Shown here in pieces: positions 34,278-47,200 of a DNA stretch of 64,000 nucleotides (the first letter of the stretch is position 1; every line of letters begins with the position of its first letter). The notes beneath the pieces are model-generated. The model worked only from the letters and a program-made list of their open reading frames with translations. It did not search any database and was not told where the DNA came from. The stretch lies in the NCBI GenBank assembly GCA_900618795.1, contig UYJD01000013.1, positions 984,325 to 1,048,324 on the forward strand, read 5' to 3'. The DNA is from Cyanodermella asteris (Eukaryota; Ascomycota; Lecanoromycetes; Ostropales; Stictidaceae). A program made the position numbers and the translations under genes.

Positions 34278-36519
34278 CTTTCACGCGCTGCGCGGTGGTA
34301 GCAAGTTGACAGTTCTTGAAAGATGGCGACGGAAGATGGGCACGGGATGCAACTGCTTCGTCTATGAGAGTGTAGAAGGCCGAGAAGAGGAGAAAAAATT
34401 GAAAAGGGAAAGGGAAAGGGAAAATGGTCGTATATGAGTGAATGACCGTCTAGGCCTGACGGGGGTCGAGGGTCAGCGAGGGGCCAGAATCTCGCCTCGA
34501 GTTGTTGCTATCTCCAGGCTGCTACCGATCGATGCGGACTTGTACGCCTTCAATCATGTGGCAGGAGCCAATCGTCGTAGACTTGTAGCATTCGGAGGAG
34601 CAAGACAGGGAAAGTAGAAGTAAAGGTGGAGGTGAAGAAGATGGAATCGACCCGCGACGAGGATTTCTAGTCGGGCTGCTGTGAGGATTCTTGTGCGCGT
34701 CACGTCCGACCTAGCGTGCCCTCGCGGCGAAGGCAGCTGGTTTCTGTATATGGAAGGCGCGACGTCGGGCACCTACGACTCCAGCTCGCGAAGCTTCCGA
34801 AGGGACTCGAGAAACATGTATGCGCAAGGACACACGGTTCGGAAATGCCAACTGTGGCTCGGCCGGGCAAAATCCGGACGGGGAGCGACTCGCGACAGCT
34901 TGGAGTGGACATTCACACTCCATATTCTCTTAGTGGCGGTGCTCCTCGCTCCCATCTCTCCTGAGCTCATCTCTTCCGGTGGGCGATCAGGTCGACATGT
35001 ATCCAAGGAGAATCGTGCGTCATCAAATACATCGCGATGGTGCTGTTTTGCCGCCGAATTTTGAAGTCTTGTCCTGATCACCATGTTCAACATCGATTAG
35101 CAGCGTCCGTCCAAAGTACTTTTTGCCCTTTATAATCATGTATTAGAATGCTTGCATAAACGAGGCTCGCCAAGTCCAGTAATAGCGCCATATTTTGCCG
35201 CCGCTATCGAGCATCGAGTGACACCGTTTGTTGGAGAAGCCGAGCGAGTCGTTTTGTAAGGTGGTGCACGAGTAAAGGTTCCACGTCGCTTGAAGTTTCG
35301 CAACACTCGGCTAGTTGCTACTGCGTCTTGTGCCCATGGCGGCTCATGTGTATGTGGCGAGTCAACCACTGTCCGTGGCCGTCCGCTTACACGTTGCGGC
35401 GAGTCCTGTTCTCCTGTAGACGACCGCGTTTATATACCGACATTTGTGTCCCGGACGGTGTTTGGGGATGGCCAGGGCAAGTTGGCTGTGTTGCCGTGTC
35501 GAGTAACGACCGCGCGCTCTGGCACGTTGTGATCGCCTGCGCTGAAACGTGGCACGTCGCAATCTAGCCAACGTGGAAGATGACATGGGAAGAAAACATG
35601 GGAAGACGACATATAGGCCACGAGCGGAGGCTCCGTCAAAGTCAAATCGCGGCGCCGTGCAGACTGAAGCATAAGCACGCGCGAGAATCTTGGTCAACGC
35701 CGAGAAGTCGCATGTATGCGGAGCGGCCAATATCTGTCTAATTGGCGGCTCGGTCGAGACGAAAGTCCAGCAAGTAAAAAGAGTGTCGGCGCACATGCTT
35801 ATCCGCCATCGGATGCAAATGTGGAAAGTTGCTTCGTCGTAAACGTAGCTTTCCTCGGCACCTTTCTCGGCTTCTTGCCATACCGATATGTGCAAAGAGA
35901 GTAAAACCCAGTGAATGACGGCTTACGGCTCGACAAACCGATGTCAGCGGGCTCCACGATCAAGAAGGACTTTCCCAGAACGTGCCAGAGGGAATGTTGT
36001 CCAAGTGGTCTTTGCGATGATGATGCGCAGTACTAGAAATCGATGAACTCTGCTCCGTCGACGTTTTGCCGTGTCGCGGCGGGAATGAGCTTGTCTGTCA
36101 TGATGCGCGAACCAACTCAATCTGCCATCCCGGTGCCACCACCTTCCACCCGCCCAGCCAAACTCCTCCCGGCCACGATCCGGCCATCTCTCGTTACAAA
36201 GATCATGAAAATGCCGTTTACCACTCAGCGCCGCCGCCGTCCCTCGCCCACCGGTCTTAACACGGTGAAGCTCCAGCCATGGTCGTTGCCCGATCATCCG
36301 GTCTTGAGTTGTAAGACTTCCATGTAGCCCAAAATGTAAAATATCAATCTGCATCAGCGGGCCTCCACCATCACCCACCCCCCCGCCCACTCACCAACGA
36401 ATCCGACCCGGTCTCGAATCCGACTGCGCTGCACATTGTGCAACAGTACCAGAAGTTGCACAGAAACTGCAAAAAAAGCAATCTGCGAGGAGACAAATCA
36501 TGCGATACGGTCAAAAGAA
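34278..36519. other. Element non-coding region, left half
   Basis: No recognisable protein gene. It contains leader block copy A (34441-34552) and a palindrome at 35114-35121. The frame at 35944-36390 (-) is open but has no recognisable domain. Composition is GC-balanced and unlike the AT-rich block at the window start. Confidence 0.45.
34441..34552 (-). promoter_or_regulatory. Shared leader block, copy A
   Basis: Read on the minus strand it contains GCATCGATCGGTAGC, then CTGGAGATAGCAACAA, AGATTCTGGCCCCTCG, ACCCTCGA and CAGGCCTAGACGGTCATT, in the same order as copies at 43549-43715 and 49368-49533. It ends 163 bp upstream of the ATG of the unknown repeat protein and points toward it. It lacks the hairpin seen in the other copies. 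Probable promoter or 5' UTR module. Confidence 0.75.
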
Positions 36520-36616
36520 CGGTACGACTAGGGATTGAACCTAGGACCCCTAGGGGAATAGATGTAGTTGAATGAGCAATTCAAGTCTATCGCCTTAACC
36601 ACTCGGCCATCGTACC
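36520..36616 (-). tRNA. tRNA-Ser (TGA) with 16-nt intron
   Basis: Minus-strand cloverleaf: acceptor stem GGTACGA/TCGTACC, D-arm with GGCCGAGTGGTTAAGGC, anticodon stem ATAGA/TCTAT with TGA anticodon (loop CTTGAA + A), long variable arm CCCCTAGGGG typical of serine tRNA, and T-arm CTAGGTTCAATCCCTAG. The intron occupies 36564-36579, directly 3' of position 37 as usual in nuclear tRNA genes. A TTTT run follows at about 36513-36516. It lies inside the putative element, between its minus- and plus-strand gene blocks. Confidence 0.93.
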
Positions 36617-37287
36617 TTTCGAACAGGGTGACAAGTCGAACTCGCGTTAATCAATATAACCTCCATCGTCTTGGCGGACCTTGCACTTTACATGTGCGAC
36701 TATTGCAAAACACCACGACAGCAGGCACGCAGTCTGTACAGTATCGCGACCGCTCACGTTGAAGTGGGAATACAGATTACGGAGCCCCAAACTACTTTGG
36801 TTCTACGAGCGTGACGGCGTAGCTGCACCATGCACCATGCGCAAAGGCGTTTGGCGACGTTGAAGAATCCGGCGAAGCCATCTTACCAGCATCGACAATA
36901 TCGATCGCCAACATGATCCTCCAGCGGTCGCATGTGTCCGAGCATGAACAAATGTAGTACGGCCACGCCCTCGTAGGTATCTGGCGTGTCGACGTCAACG
37001 GATTGCATGCATGCACGCACGCACGCACGCATGAACGCGCGCGATTATCGCAAGAGGCCCGGGCCGAATCGAACTTCAACGGTGTGGCGGTGCAGCTGGA
37101 CCTCGAAGCCAAGACGTCGAAACGTCGAAGCGTCAAATGTCAAGGTGTCGAGGTGTCGGGACGACGTGGCTCGACAGAGGAGAGTTGATGAGGAAAGAAC
37201 GGTAACGGGATGACGTCAAGACGAAAAGTCGAGGAGAGGCGGGAGCAGGAGGAGGAAGAGGAGGAGGAAGAGGAGGAGGAAGAGGAG

Positions 37288-37319
<32 letters not shown>

Positions 37320-39996
37320 GGAGGTGGTGGTGGTGGTGTGGACAATGGGGCGGGTCGGCGAGGAGCGACGACGTTGGCAAGGTTTGTGCAAAAGTCGAGA
37401 ATAACCAAAACCCAAAGGTTTTGGAAAACAAGTTCGTAGTTTCACTGGAACCTGCGACATGCACTAGGAGCGCATGTTCGAACCCTGCGGTGCGGTGCGT
37501 TTCCACTACTATCGACTGCGAAAAGGTTTTTCCTTTCTTTCTTTTTTTTTGTGCAAAGGGCAAAAGCAGAAAGGTTTCACGGGTGGGTGACTGAGGTGTT
37601 GGGGGCTTGGGGGGGGGTTCCGGTGGTTTGCGGTTGGCTCTTTCCTTCCTTCCCCAGATCGATCGACCAACGTTCCGTGCCACTCGGCAAAGTCCCCTCC
37701 CCCCGCACTCTGCCACCCACCCGCACCGCCTCCACCCCATTCTGCACTGCCACACATTCGAATTGGGCATCTTCGAAGCCGAAGCTTCTTTGCGAGTCGC
37801 GCTGGCAAAGAGTTTCGTTCCAGATGGTCGCGCGCTGCGGTGTCGGCGACTTGACACCCGGCGTCTCTCATTCCCCCTGCGTGCGATCCGGTTTCTACGA
37901 AACAATACTGCAAATGCTCATGAATTGCTTTCGCGCGGTGCTGCGAACAGGCTTTTTCTTGCTGGTCATGACCGAAACAGCTTCGCGAGCCGATTGCAAT
38001 ATATATACAGAAGCTTTACTGGCCTTGCGCCAAAGTACTTTTCCCACGACTGCCTTTACCTGGAACACATGGACGTTCTCTCGACATCGAGCTGTGGATG
38101 ATGCGGCGTGGCTCGCGGTGGAAAAAGATCGGACGCGTGGCAGAAATGCTGCGTCGTCGACGCATCAGGACGAGCGTTGGTGAGTGGGCCCGCTGTTGAT
38201 TCTCGGATGGGGGTTACCTCGGCGGACCACTCTCGCTTGGCATGTTCTGCGGTCCTTTTGACGGTCTCGCACGGGCTTGTGGGCAGACTGCACAAAGCGC
38301 CACCAGACCAGCTGGTAGTATGCAAGATGTGCAACATGCGCAGCCCCGCAATGTTGGCTCTGCTGCGAAAGTCATGGAACGATCGCATCGGTCTGCCTGT
38401 TTCACATCGAGTCCCTAGACGATCGTTGGGCGCAGCTCGGGCTGACGCTCGATCTCAGCCTCTGCAATGGCGTGCCGAGAATGTCGACATCTGGCCATGG
38501 CCCCGTATGTTGGCCTCGACACTATAGTGATTTGGTGTGCGTGCAAATGATTCGTTTCGCCACCATCGTCTCTTACTTTCGCGTCATGTTTGGAGACCGA
38601 CCTTGTCCGTCCGTTGAAAGTTCTGTCGTTTGCCTCCCCCCCACCCCGTACCATGGGAGCCACCTTGACGCGGTGTACGGGCTTAAGCATGACTATCTCG
38701 GTGTCCTCTGCGAACAAAGAGCTCTCCCCAACAGGCCTTCTGCCAAAGGCCAATTTTCCCCAGAAAAAAAACAACAACTTTTCCGTCTTCGAGTCGCCTC
38801 AAGACTCAACCAGCAACCACCGACTACCAATCGCCAATCACCAACCAGAGCCGGAGCTCGGACGCGGATCGACGTGCTTACTCCGCAAGATATCCCGGCA
38901 AGCTAGGTTTGTGCCGAAAAGCTAGTTTCGACTTCACGTCTTCCAAATCGTTGCCCACATTTCATGCCGACACGGACGGCCTCCACTTGTACGACTACAC
39001 GACAATGGCCAATTGCCGGCGTTGGCGATGCTTCCACGACAGTATAACCGTCGGATGCCCAAAGTACTTTTGGTACCAATCGCGGCCTACATCTTGCAGC
39101 AGCATGGGCATTATCGCGTTGGCGTCTGTACGGAACCGAAAGAGCATGACAGTCAATATTACGGATGTCGACCCGCACAAGTCTACCACGACATCGCCAA
39201 AGTCGAATGTACCGTCCACGCAATGTGCCGGACCCGACACGCACGTGCACAACTACACCTAAAACCGGCAACCCTCACCGTCGCACCGGGAGTATTTTCG
39301 CCAGGAGGAGACGAAAACGAGATGCGCGGATCTACCGACCTTGCTGGCGAGTGGTGCGGACCTGTCTCGAGTGGCACCGAGCAGGCACCGTCGGTCGCAA
39401 GACCTAGGGAAATTTGCGATAGAGGCACTTGCCAGATTTCAAAATCCCGACCACATCAAAAGCCAGACGGTAACGTGGATTTCGTGGCCATTTTCAGCGT
39501 CTTCTCCCCCTTTACTGGTTTCAATACTCTATTTTCTTCTTCCATTCCTGCCCCGTTTGTTGCAGAGATTTCTCGCACGCACCATCTCAATCGTCTGTGT
39601 CGTTGACGTTCGATGAATCACGGCGACGGCCACTACGCAGCCGCCCAATGATTGAATGCACATGGCCAAACCCCTGGATGGACAGGTCAGTGGCTCGCGA
39701 ATCCGAGTCGCTCGCAACGGCCATGGCCCGTCCAGACTTCGAAATTACCGGGCGACTTCGTTGGAGAGCTAGCCCGACACCGTCAATGCAGAGTCGTCTC
39801 GAACCAGACCGAGCCTTGCTTCGCATTCGATGCATCGGGGCGCTGCAGATACCGGTGCCCTACGGCGCGCCAAGATCCGATCACGTGAAGGCCACAAACA
39901 CCTTGCAACTTCCCCTCTTTTCGCCCTGCTCTGCACCTTGCCACCTTGTTCGTTCTCTGCACTCATCTTCTCCGCTGTTTGGAACCACACTACGCA
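36617..39996. other. Element non-coding region, right half
   Basis: About 3.4 kb upstream of the recombinase with no recognisable gene. It holds palindromes at 38033-38040 and 39062-39069, a GCAC/GCAT microsatellite (~37007-37035), the GAG-rich microsatellite at ~37230-37330 and homopolymer runs at ~37533-37555 and ~37600. Open frames at 37551-38183 and 39013-39606 lack domains. Confidence 0.45.
37228..37333. repeat. GAG/GAA purine microsatellite
   Basis: A run of AGGAGGAAG-type triplets about 100 bp long ends in GGTGGTGGTGGTGG. It keeps all frames open and so creates poly-Glu, Ser and Leu/Pro reading frames that I regard as artefacts. Confidence 0.85.
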
Positions 39997-42784
39997 ATGG
40001 CTCCCAAGGCGGCTCGCAAGTCCGGCAAGTCCGTCGGCGTCAAGAAGGCCGCCAAAGCTGCAGAGTCCGACGGCTTCAAGAGGAGCATCAGCGGCAGGAG
40101 ACTCACCATTGCAGAGCGCGCAGACGCCATTGACCGGGACGCTGCCGAATTCTTTCTCGACCAGCGGAATGCAGTGGCCCACAGAGAAGTGACACTGACG
40201 TTTCGCAAACATGCCCAAAAGACACAGCAGAGGCAAGATGCCCACCTGAAGCTGCTGATGCAATACACGCGCTCCAAATGGAAGCCTCCGGAGCACGTAA
40301 CAGACGACGATATACAGAGCCGACTATTTGGCAACAACCACGAAAAGCTGTTCAACATCGTCGGAGATTTCAGATACTGGGTATACATCAATTCGAGACC
40401 AAGATCTCTCGACCGTCGCGAACGAGGAATGAAGATGCAGTATCACAGCCTGGTCGGCTATCGGAGGTCACTTCTCTTCTGGGTTGCGCGAATATATTCA
40501 CAGCTGGGACGAGAGCATGCTCGCCCGAACATGGGCACGCTGACGGAGCACATTACCAAGACCATGCAAGGCCTCGTAAGTACCCATCCCCCCCCCCCTT
40601 TCGGGCAAAGTACTCTTGGTGCTTTGCTTATACCGTCGTTCATTGTTCGATCGGCATGACTAATGCAAAGCAGGTGGCCAAATTTGGCATCGAAGAAGTG
40701 GTGGAGGATGGCGCCAACGGCATTGGGCTGTCCGAGCTGGTACAGTTGCTCTGGTACGAAACGACCTGGACCGTGTGCATAGAAGTGAGCGAACAGCACA
40801 TGGTGGCATGGTGCATTGGCCGCGTGACGGCGTGCCGACCCGGCGCCATGGGCCGCGTACACACTTGGGAAAAGCACAAGTTCAGCTGGAGAGACATCAA
40901 GTTCATCCTCGGCCCGGAGCTCGGCATGTTCATCGTGATCATACGCTTCAGATCCGTCAAGACCAACACGATTGATCCGGAAAAGGAAGTCCAGCGAGGA
41001 CGCCGCAATCGCTACATGAAGTGTACCATCTGCTCGCCCAAGAACCCGGACGACCTGCTGCTATCCGTCCCTCACCGTCTTCTCGTCATAGCAATTCGCC
41101 GCGGGCTGCTGGTCAACATAAAATCCATCGACGACCTTTTCAGCTCGACGGTCCAAAACATCCTCATCAGAGAGGACGCCTTGGATCAGCCAGTGTTCTT
41201 CAAAAGTACTCCGCGAGGCATGGGCCTGGTCGACGAACCTCTGTCGGCCCATAGCCTGACGAATGTTCTGCAGCTCCGCGGAAAGGCAGTCGGATGGGAA
41301 CACCCCGTGACGTGGTACCACATTCGCCGCCAAATGGCCACCGATCTGGTGCAGCGCGTCGGACTCGAACGGGCCCGAGAGATCATGGGGCACGCTCCCG
41401 ATACGGCAACGCTGGAACGCTACTACATCCACCTGGAGGAGCTGACGGACCTGACCGCCATCGCCGTGACGACCAAGTCCGGAGCGGTCGAGGAGCCCTA
41501 TTCGAAGCAGCTGGGACTGGAATCGGCCACGCTGGCCATTCACCGAATGAGCGATGTTACGCTGAAGAGCGTACAGGGTGTTGCCCTCCAGAGGATGACC
41601 GAGAAGCTCATTCGCGAGGCCGACGACTTTCCGAACACGATGGAACCGGCAACGCTCAAAAACTATCGCCGGATCAAATCGCGAAAAGCATACGCGATCC
41701 TGCTGTCGATGGCCAGACGAGCACAGCGCGAGAACATGACCGCGGCAGACTACCGGGACAGGGTCCACCGGGTCCAGCATGCGGCTGACTTTGCAAAGGT
41801 GGTTCTTCAGAGAGTGGAAGAGGAAGCGTCCGCCGAGGATGACTCGCAGCACCCTCCACTCAGTAGCGACGAAGACGCGGCGCTGGAACAGCTCATGCGC
41901 GAACGCATCGGCCGTCCTACCGAAGAGTTCGACGAGCACGCAGACGACGACAACGACGACGTCGCTGCCACCGCCGAAGGCGACGATGGCGAGGCCGACG
42001 ACGACGATTTCGTCAACGTCGAGCTCTATGACGAACTGCAGGCGGGCGAAAACGATCTCGGAGGCACGCCCTATGCCGAATACGCGCGGAGGTTCATGGT
42101 CTCGGTCATGGAAAACAGTGCTAACGAGAGAAGGTCGCTCTCCGAAACGACATGCGCTGCTCGCGATGCTGCGACGACGACTCCGTCAGCGAAGAGGCAA
42201 AGGAGAAGCAGTGGAGGGACAACTTTGGTCTCACGGCCCACAAGAACGGATCCTTTCACTCTGGCAGGGCACGATGGATTCGCACGCAAAAACTATTGAA
42301 TCCTGATGGACTGAGTTGGAAGTGCGCCGCCTGCGGCTCCAAACGCTCGGAACTCACCGGGCTCATGAAGCACTTTTCCACCGTCGAGGGAGATTTGCAC
42401 GAGCAGCTGCGGATAGATGCGGGCTTTTACGAAGATGATTGGAATGTCCAGAGCCAGCACGTTGCCGACACTGGGTTCCAGAAGAGTGCGGCCATGCGTC
42501 GTGACCTCGGCTTCACAACCAAATGGCACACCCCCCTGCTGGCGCCACTCGCCTCCCACGACAATCCAGACGTCGAGTACGGCGGACCGCCCGGCGAAAT
42601 CGACTGGTCGCAATACCAAGGTCTAATTACCATGGGCCCCGACAATGCCACCGCCTACGCAAAGGCGCTCCGAAACTTGGCCGACGAGGCCGATGCCGTC
42701 GTTAGATTTGGCCCTCCTCCTCCTCCTCCTCCTCCTCCCGCCTCGGAGCAAGACACAGAGGACGTGGTCATGGGAGGGAACTGA
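39997..42784 (+). CDS. DUF3435/captain-like tyrosine recombinase, apparent frameshift before C-terminal zinc finger
   Basis: Exon 1 is 39997-40575 and exon 2 starts at 40674 (98-bp intron GTAAGT...AAAGCAG). The first frame gives 734 aa, stopping at 42299. The N-terminal half is a helical core-binding region. The catalytic part shows Arg I in TACRPGAM (~R248), H-x-x-R in WYHIRRQMA (~H409/R412), then MGHAPDTATLERYY with His ~433 and the Tyr nucleophile at ~443/444. The layout, including IRFRSVKTNT between boxes, matches DUF3435 recombinases such as Starship captains, which excise and integrate DNA. From about 42125 the GC3-rich coding signal moves to the -1 frame. That frame, open to 42784, encodes paired zinc-finger-like cysteines (MRCSRCC; WKCAACGSKRSELTGLMKHF) as expected at a DUF3435 C-terminus. 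A lost base, an unrecognised intron or a separate overlapping gene are the options; I favour a lost base. Confidence 0.82.
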
Positions 42785-44238
42785 GACGACAGCGTGGCCC
42801 ACGGAGATTACGCACAGGCGAGTAGCTACAAAGTACTTTGACGATTGCGTCTTGATTGCACGGACTAGCTTCATGGATCGAGTACATGTTTTGCTTTTGC
42901 GTCCGAACGGGACCCGAGTTTCAGCAAGTCGAGGCGTCAATCGCCAGCTTCTCTCTCAATGCAGTCTAATAATACAATGCTCGAGTAACCGGCATTTTCA
43001 GCACCATCGACTCGCTCCGTTGCCGTGCCAGAGTCCTGCTGGACAAGTAAAAATGATAAAGGAAGAAGCGGGTCACGCCTTGCAAGGTAAATCACGAACG
43101 GGCAACAAAGCCGGTCACGCCAACAGTGTGCGCATCGCGCCCAACGGCCCGCAGCGGCATGACAACCACGCCCGGTCTACGGGCGAAGCATGGCACAACG
43201 TTCAGGTGCCTTGTTTTCGACACGTGACCAACGCCGCCGGGACGCCTTTGGCAACGTCGCCCGCCGTCACCGCCGCCCAGTCCTCTTCACGTCACTCGAG
43301 TCGGAGACGCGAGCTCATTCTGTGCGATATCTCGTCGGCACACGCACAGCTCGGCAGCGAATGGCCATTGCGTCTTGTTTCTGCAGCGCTTGCCACCCAA
43401 TACTGGCAATGCACCTTTCTACAATTCTACGTTTGTTGAGCCGCGGGTCTCAAGAGCGAGACCCGTAGCTGTCAGATTCAAAAACCAAAACGAAGAGAAA
43501 AGAAAGAAAAGAAAAGAGAAGAGAGAGGAAGTGAAGAACGACGACAAGTCTACAACGCTTGACCCCTACCCTACGATCGAAGCCATACCAGTCTGGATCG
43601 ATCGGTAGCGGGTCTGGAGATAGCAACAATTTCGAGGCAAGATTCTGGTCCCTCGCAGACCCTCGAGCAAAACCGCCAAAGTCCTTTGGCGGTCCGTCAG
43701 TCCTAGGCGGTCATTCACCTACATTAGCAATTTCCCAACCACAACAAACAACACTTTCCACCGACGGCTTTCCTGCCCAGATCAGGGCAAGCATAAAGCC
43801 GGCACCGCACGGCAAGGCAAGGCAAGGCAACCCAAAGCATAGCAGCCTGAGCAAAAGGCTTGGCAAGCAAAATTTGGCCATTTATTCTTGCCGCGCGCGC
43901 CTCACAACCTCTTCACTCTCTCATCCCACTGATCGAGACCAGAGGCACGCGCAAACCACCACATTTTGCTGTCAACAGTCAGAGATCAATCAGAATCACC
44001 ACGCAAGCAGTCTGCTTACCACTGACCCGCGGGATAGGTCATTGAGACTCGTTTGTGGGTGTTGCGCGTGAGCAATCACATCGCCAGACCCTTCACTTAC
44101 CCTCCCTCCCCTCCCCCACCAACGGTCATTACCGCAGCTCAATCATAGAACAGACCGACGAGGAAGACTTTTCGTGTCAGTGTTATCTTGTTGAAGCGTT
44201 GTTTGTCCAGGCGAGACTTTGGTTTTAAAATCTGTACC
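42785..44238. other. Element spacer, recombinase to SF1 helicase
   Basis: About 1.45 kb without a gene. Contains a palindrome at 42831-42838 (CTACAAAGTACTTTGACG), a purine-rich run at ~43485-43540 and leader copy B. A (GGCAA)n run lies at ~43813-43828. Confidence 0.5.
43549..43715 (+). promoter_or_regulatory. Shared leader block, copy B, with hairpin
   Basis: Homologous to copies A and C over CTACAACG, ATCGATCGGTAGC, CTGGAGATAGCAACAA, AGATTCTGGTCCCTCG, ACCCTCGA and CCTAGGCGGTCATT. At 43673-43692 it has a perfect inverted repeat, CCGCCAAAG-TC-CTTTGGCGG, whose centre resembles the dispersed palindrome. It ends 523 bp before the SF1 helicase ATG. Confidence 0.78.
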
Positions 44239-47200
44239 ATGTCGAGCCCTTATGAAGCCCATGTCAAGCCGCCTGGCGCCATTGCGGCCAGTAACGACGA
44301 GATCGATGAGAAAGCCAATGTCAACATCGGTGACAATGACGGCGCAGCCAACATTACCGACGACGGCGCTGGCAACGACGGGAGTGACGATGATGACGAG
44401 TCGAGCGTGTACGAAGCTGCAAATGACGAGCGCGAAGAAGTTCCCGACACGACCGACTCGGAGTATTTGAACGGCTTTGCGGCAGTGGCGGTGTACCGAA
44501 TCGCTTCCGACGGCAAAGAGTTGAAGGCGCACATTGGCGATTACAGTCCGGCGCATTTCACCCGCCGCGACAAGGCAGGCAAAAAGACCGATCGCAAGCC
44601 CAGCCGCATCACCAAGACAGCGGTAGCTGCCTTCTCGAACCCGCACTGGCGCTCCTGCATTCAAGTGCACACCGACTTCCAGGAACAAAGCGCGCAAAAC
44701 GCCAGCGAGTACGTTACCTCTCACACCTGGAACATCCGAATCCAGGCCCACGTGAAAGCTCCCGTATCCGTCGCACAAGTAACCGGCGCCGAGCCCGAAA
44801 TGGTACTTTGGAAGGGCGGCCACCCCATCCACGAGTATGCACGCACGAACCGCCTGACCAGGGTCGAGATCTCGAGCAGCCGGGACAATCTGACGCTCGA
44901 GAACATCTTCACTCAGGCGAGCAACAGCGAAATTGCCGACAAATCCAGACACTTCAAGCGGGCCAGTGCGGACATGCAAGCGATCCTGGACTGCGCCGGT
45001 AACGAAGAGATCAAATTCGTCATGTTCATGTGCCGGGCGTATGACCTGGTGAAGACGGGTTTCGCCACTTGGGACGCCGCCGCGCTGCTCGAGCGAACTT
45101 GCAACCCGCTCAACCTGTACTTCAATGGCAAAGACGCCGCGGTGCATGAGTATCGCATGCAGCTGAATAGCGAATGTCATTTCACAAAGCAGAGTCAGCG
45201 CCCTCGCCCCGCCCTCAAGCCGACGCTGGCAGCACACGATAACGCCGAATTCATCACTGCCAGGCAGAATATGATTGTGACGGAAATCGAACGAGAGCAG
45301 GACGTCATCGACGAGAACGCATACCTCGAGCACTCGCTCGTCATGTACCAGCCAAGCAGCTCCACGCGGGAATACCTCGGCGTGCTCCGACTCCATCACG
45401 ATACCACACTCCGCTTAGGAGACGCGGCAGAAATTGGCATACATTTCCTCAACCTTCCCGCGGGACAGCTCTGCGATAGCTGGAAGGGCACCGTCATCAC
45501 CGAGCAGTTGCCCTGGATCGGCACAAGCGACGTCCTCGAGATTGAGAGGCCGCTTAACGATGCTGGACTGAGCACGAACACTCCAAGTGTCATCAACTCT
45601 GGCCTGGATAAGAAGTACTTGTACGAAGACCGCAAGACTATCGAGGCGGCCTTCAACAACGCCGTAGATGCACAAGCCAACCGAGTCAAGATCATAGCAT
45701 CGATCGACTCCAAGGCCGCAAAGACCTACGCTTACTCCAACACGATCGCCAACACCAACCACCAGTACACTATTCGCGTGGGCAAGGCCAAAGACAAGGG
45801 CAAGGCAAGAGAGCTGCCGAACAATGCAGACGACCTCGAACTGTCCACCTATCGCAAGGCAGCGTGGGCCACGAATCATGCGAGAACTGCTCTGGGTCAA
45901 GATATGTGCGCGCAGGATATTTCGCCACTCATCCCGGGCAAGGTGGTCATCGACGAGGTTGCCGAACTGTTCCCGGCAAAGGAGTGGAACGACGGCCAGA
46001 CCTCAGCCTTTCGCGCCATGGACGAATTTCGGGACCGTGTGATGAACATTCAAGGACCCCCCGCCACCGGCAAAACCGAGATGATCGTTGCCACTGTGGG
46101 CGCGTGCGTCAAGAACGACATGAAGGTTCTCCTATGCGGTCCCTCCAACGCGGTCGTCGACAATGACACTAATAAGGTCTTGGCTGCCTTGAAAGAAAAG
46201 CCCTTCTTTGCCCACGGAGACGTCCTGAGAGCATACACAAAGACAATCACGTCTCGCATCACGCAGATTGAGATTGACAAGTCAGCCGATCGAGAATACG
46301 ACCCCCTCAAGCGTCCACCGATGGAGAAGATGACCACAAAGGACGTTGCCGCCACGCTCAACAATGCCCTCAGGCGCAACCAGCGACCCTACGACCAGAT
46401 CATGGACAAGCGCTTCACCATTCCCGGCATTGCCGCCGGAACCGTTCTTCTGGACAAGTCGGGCGTACTCAACCTCCCACCGCCGGAGATTCGACGAGTC
46501 GTCGCCCCCCGTCGATACAAGACCGGCAAAGCCGCCGAGATTGTCGAGGAAAGCAGCGAAGGAGAAGACGACGAGTACATGGACGACAAGGAACTCAAGA
46601 AGCAGCATGCCGCCAAGGTCAACGAGGAAAAGGCAAATCGCAAGGCAAAGCACGAGGAGAACATGCAGGCCATGGTCAAAGAATCCGGCAACATGCACGC
46701 CGCATACAAGCTGTTCGCCCTGAAATTTGACGAGATGCGCAAGCACGATCTGCCCACCGAGGCTAAGCAGCAATACAGGGACTCCGAGAACGAGGCACTC
46801 GGCCAGGTCTATCGCGAAGCCAAGGTCGTCGGGGCAACTGCAATTGCGTGCAGTGAGAAGGTACTGGCCGTCAGCTTTGAACCCGACGTCATCGTTTTTG
46901 ACGAGGCCGGTCAGCTCTCCGCAAAGGACTATAGGGTCGTCACCACCTTGTGGCCGAACGCAAGGGTGATTCAGATCGGCGATCCCCAACAGATTGGCCC
47001 CATGACCGACAACGACGACGCAAGCATGTGGCTGTACCTGCAGAAGCTTTCGGAATTCCAACGCCAGCAGCGCCTCGGCATAAAGACGCATCTGCTCAAC
47101 GTTTGCCATCGCTTCCCAGAACCGATACTCGACGTGGTCAATCTGACATACGAGGGCAAGCTGTCCACGGTAGTCAGCATGGAGGACCGACCGAACGCCG

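Noticed and set aside
37210-37404. Plus-strand frame encoding a long glutamate run, with poly-Ser and poly-Leu/Pro frames opposite
   Set aside because: Produced by the GAG/GAA microsatellite; no flanking domain or start context.
41061-41939. 292-codon minus-strand frame opposite the recombinase catalytic domain
   Set aside because: Antisense shadow of conserved recombinase sequence.
42125-42299. Programmed -1 frameshift as explanation for the recombinase C-terminus
   Set aside because: No canonical X-XXY-YYZ slippery heptamer in the recombinase frame within the overlap; a missing base is simpler.
44143-45399. 418-codon open frame on the minus strand opposite the SF1 helicase
   Set aside because: It is a shadow of a GC3-rich gene on the plus strand; no domain, no leader, and the plus-strand helicase is unambiguous.
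46282-47109. 275-codon minus-strand frame opposite helicase motifs I-III
   Set aside because: Antisense shadow; hydrophobic, compositionally odd and overlaps the conserved helicase core.
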